Shown here one piece after another: positions 42,026 to 43,126 of a stretch of DNA of 43,126 nt. Numbering within the stretch: position 1 is the first letter of the stretch; each line of letters opens with the position of its first letter. Made by a program: the position numbers and the translations under genes. This DNA comes from Candidatus Krumholzibacteriota bacterium (GTDB lineage Bacteria; Krumholzibacteriota; Krumholzibacteriia; JACNKJ01): positions 1-43,126 of the forward strand of contig JAFGBK010000037.1 in NCBI GenBank assembly GCA_016933175.1, written 5' to 3'. The notes beneath the pieces were generated by a model, which saw nothing but the letters and a program-made list of their open reading frames with translations, searched no databases and had not been told where the DNA came from.

Positions 42026-43126
42026 GTGGATTACAAGGTCCTGGCCCTCAAGTACCGCCCCGGCCGCTTCGCGGAGATGGTCGGCCAGGACCAGGTGACG
42101 ACGGTCCTCCAGGGCGCCCTCCAGCAGGGACGCATCGCCCAGGCCTATCTCTTCTCCGGCCCGCGCGGCTGCGGCAAGACCACGGCGGCGCGCCTGCTCG
42201 CCAAGGCCCTCAACTGCGCCGAGGGGCCGGCCGCCGAGCCCTGCGGCACGTGCGACTCCTGCCGGTCCATCGCCGCCGGCACCAGCCTCGCCGTGGTGGA
42301 AGTCGACGCCGCCAGCAACCGCGGCATCGACGATATCCGCCGCATCCGCGAGGAGGCCGGCTACTCCTCGGTGGGGGGTCGCACCAAGGTCTACATCATC
42401 GACGAGGCTCACCAGATCACCGGTGACGCGGCCAACGCCTTCCTCAAGACGCTCGAGGAGCCGCCGCCGGGCGTGGTCTTCGTCCTGGCCACCACCGAGC
42501 CCCAGAAGATCATTCCGACCATCCACTCGCGCTGCCAGCGCTTCGCCTTCCGCCTGCTGTCGGTGGACGAGATCGTCGGCCGCCTGGCCTTCATCGCCGA
42601 GGCGGAGGGCCTGACGGCGCCGCGCGAGGCGCTGCTGGCGGTGGCCCGCCGGGCCGAAGGCAGCATGCGCGACGGGCTGACCCTCTTCGACCAGGTCCTG
42701 GCCTCGGTGGAGGGCGCGCTGACCCTGGACGCGGTGACCGAGGTCCTCGGCCTGACCCGCCACGACCACTACCACGCCCTGATGGAGGCCTGCCGCGCCC
42801 GCGACGCGGCGGCCGCGCTGCGCGAGCTGGACCGCGTCCTGGCCACCGGCCTGGCGCCGCGGGAGTTCGCCCTCGGGCTGGGGCGCTACCTGCGCGACCT
42901 GCTGCTGCTGGCCGCCGATCCGGCCCTGCTCGCGGGCGAGCTGAGTCCCGGGGACCGCGAGCGCTGCCTGGCCCTGGCCGGCGAGATCCCCTTCGAGGAC
43001 CTGCTCTACCTGACCCGCCTGGCCGGCGAGCGGGCCGACCAGATCCGCTACGCCAGCCAGCCGCGCATCCTCCTGGAGACCCTCGTCGTGGAGATCGCCC
43101 GTGTGGAGAGCCGCGTCCTGCTGGGC
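42026..43126 (+). CDS. dnaX: DNA polymerase III gamma/tau subunit, 5' part (runs off window)
   Basis: The first 367 codons of the clamp-loader ATPase, with no stop before the window edge. It has KYRPGRFAEMVGQDQV, Walker A GPRGCGKTT (44-52), the zinc module Cys64, Cys73, Cys76 and Cys79, Walker B IIDEAH, the sensor/finger SRCQRF and EGSMRDGLTLFDQVL. It loads the sliding clamp and holds the replicase together. The start is GTG 42026 (GTG GAT TAC AAG) with GAGGAG at 42015-42020. The C-terminal domain III end and any tau extension lie outside. Confidence 0.95.
   Translation, partial: MDYKVLALKYRPGRFAEMVGQDQVTTVLQGALQQGRIAQAYLFSGPRGCGKTTAARLLAKALNCAEGPAAEPCGTCDSCRSIAAGTSLAVVEVDAASNRGIDDIRRIREEAGYSSVGGRTKVYIIDEAHQITGDAANAFLKTLEEPPPGVVFVLATTEPQKIIPTIHSRCQRFAFRLLSVDEIVGRLAFIAEAEGLTAPREALLAVARRAEGSMRDGLTLFDQVLASVEGALTLDAVTEVLGLTRHDHYHALMEACRARDAAAALRELDRVLATGLAPREFALGLGRYLRDLLLLAADPALLAGELSPGDRERCLALAGEIPFEDLLYLTRLAGERADQIRYASQPRILLETLVVEIARVESRVLLG

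Overview
The window is a very GC-rich, densely coded bacterial chromosome segment. Two large secreted proteins end in an NHPNPFNP...SGIY...LLK sorting domain, and there is a tricorn-type protease. Together these suggest a member of, or near, the FCB superphylum (Eisenbacteria, Krumholzibacteriota or Gemmatimonadota-like). This placement is inference; there is no rRNA or other phylogenetic marker beyond dnaX, tadA and the SRP RNA.

Layout. 1-8.0 kb: a leftward MacB-type export operon (adaptor, ATPase, two FtsX permeases, then the start of another response regulator) diverges from a rightward NtrB/NtrC-type histidine kinase and sigma54 activator pair. The intergenic region holds a near-consensus -24/-12 promoter reading into the adaptor and three TGTCCG-CGGACA-type operator repeats, so the pair probably controls the exporter. 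8.0-16.5 kb: a heavy-metal module with a small Cys-rich lipoprotein (apparent 1-nt frameshift), a Cys-rich periplasmic metal-binding protein, and a CusC/CusB/CusA-type HME-RND efflux system closed by a strong hairpin terminator. 16.5-21.7 kb: a putative outer-membrane barrel protein with a likely leaderless promoter, then a LolCDE-like ABC transporter and a LolA-like protein in overlapping frames. 21.8-25.1 kb: a phosphoenolpyruvate-synthase-like enzyme overlapping a divergent PlsY-like membrane protein. 25.1-26.3 kb: a small membrane protein and a beta-carbonic anhydrase on the minus strand.

26.4-32.9 kb: two tandem paralogous secreted proteins (C10 cysteine peptidase, seven FG-GAP/VCBS repeats, UnbV domain, sorting domain). 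Each is followed directly by a 63-nt hairpin with the same geometry: a perfect 19-bp stem whose sequence differs between copies, capped by a nearly identical 25-nt loop that can itself fold. This is the most unusual structure in the window. 33.0-34.3 kb: a flavin-reductase-like protein overlapping a membrane protein. 34.4-39.0 kb (minus): a tricorn-like S41 protease and an AmrS-type radical SAM enzyme. 39.1-41.0 kb: two related small exported proteins of unknown function, a shared terminator, and a secreted protein on the minus strand with a clear promoter.

41.2 kb-end: tadA, two tRNA-Ser genes (GGA and CGA), the small SRP RNA and the 5' part of dnaX, a compact translation/secretion/replication island.
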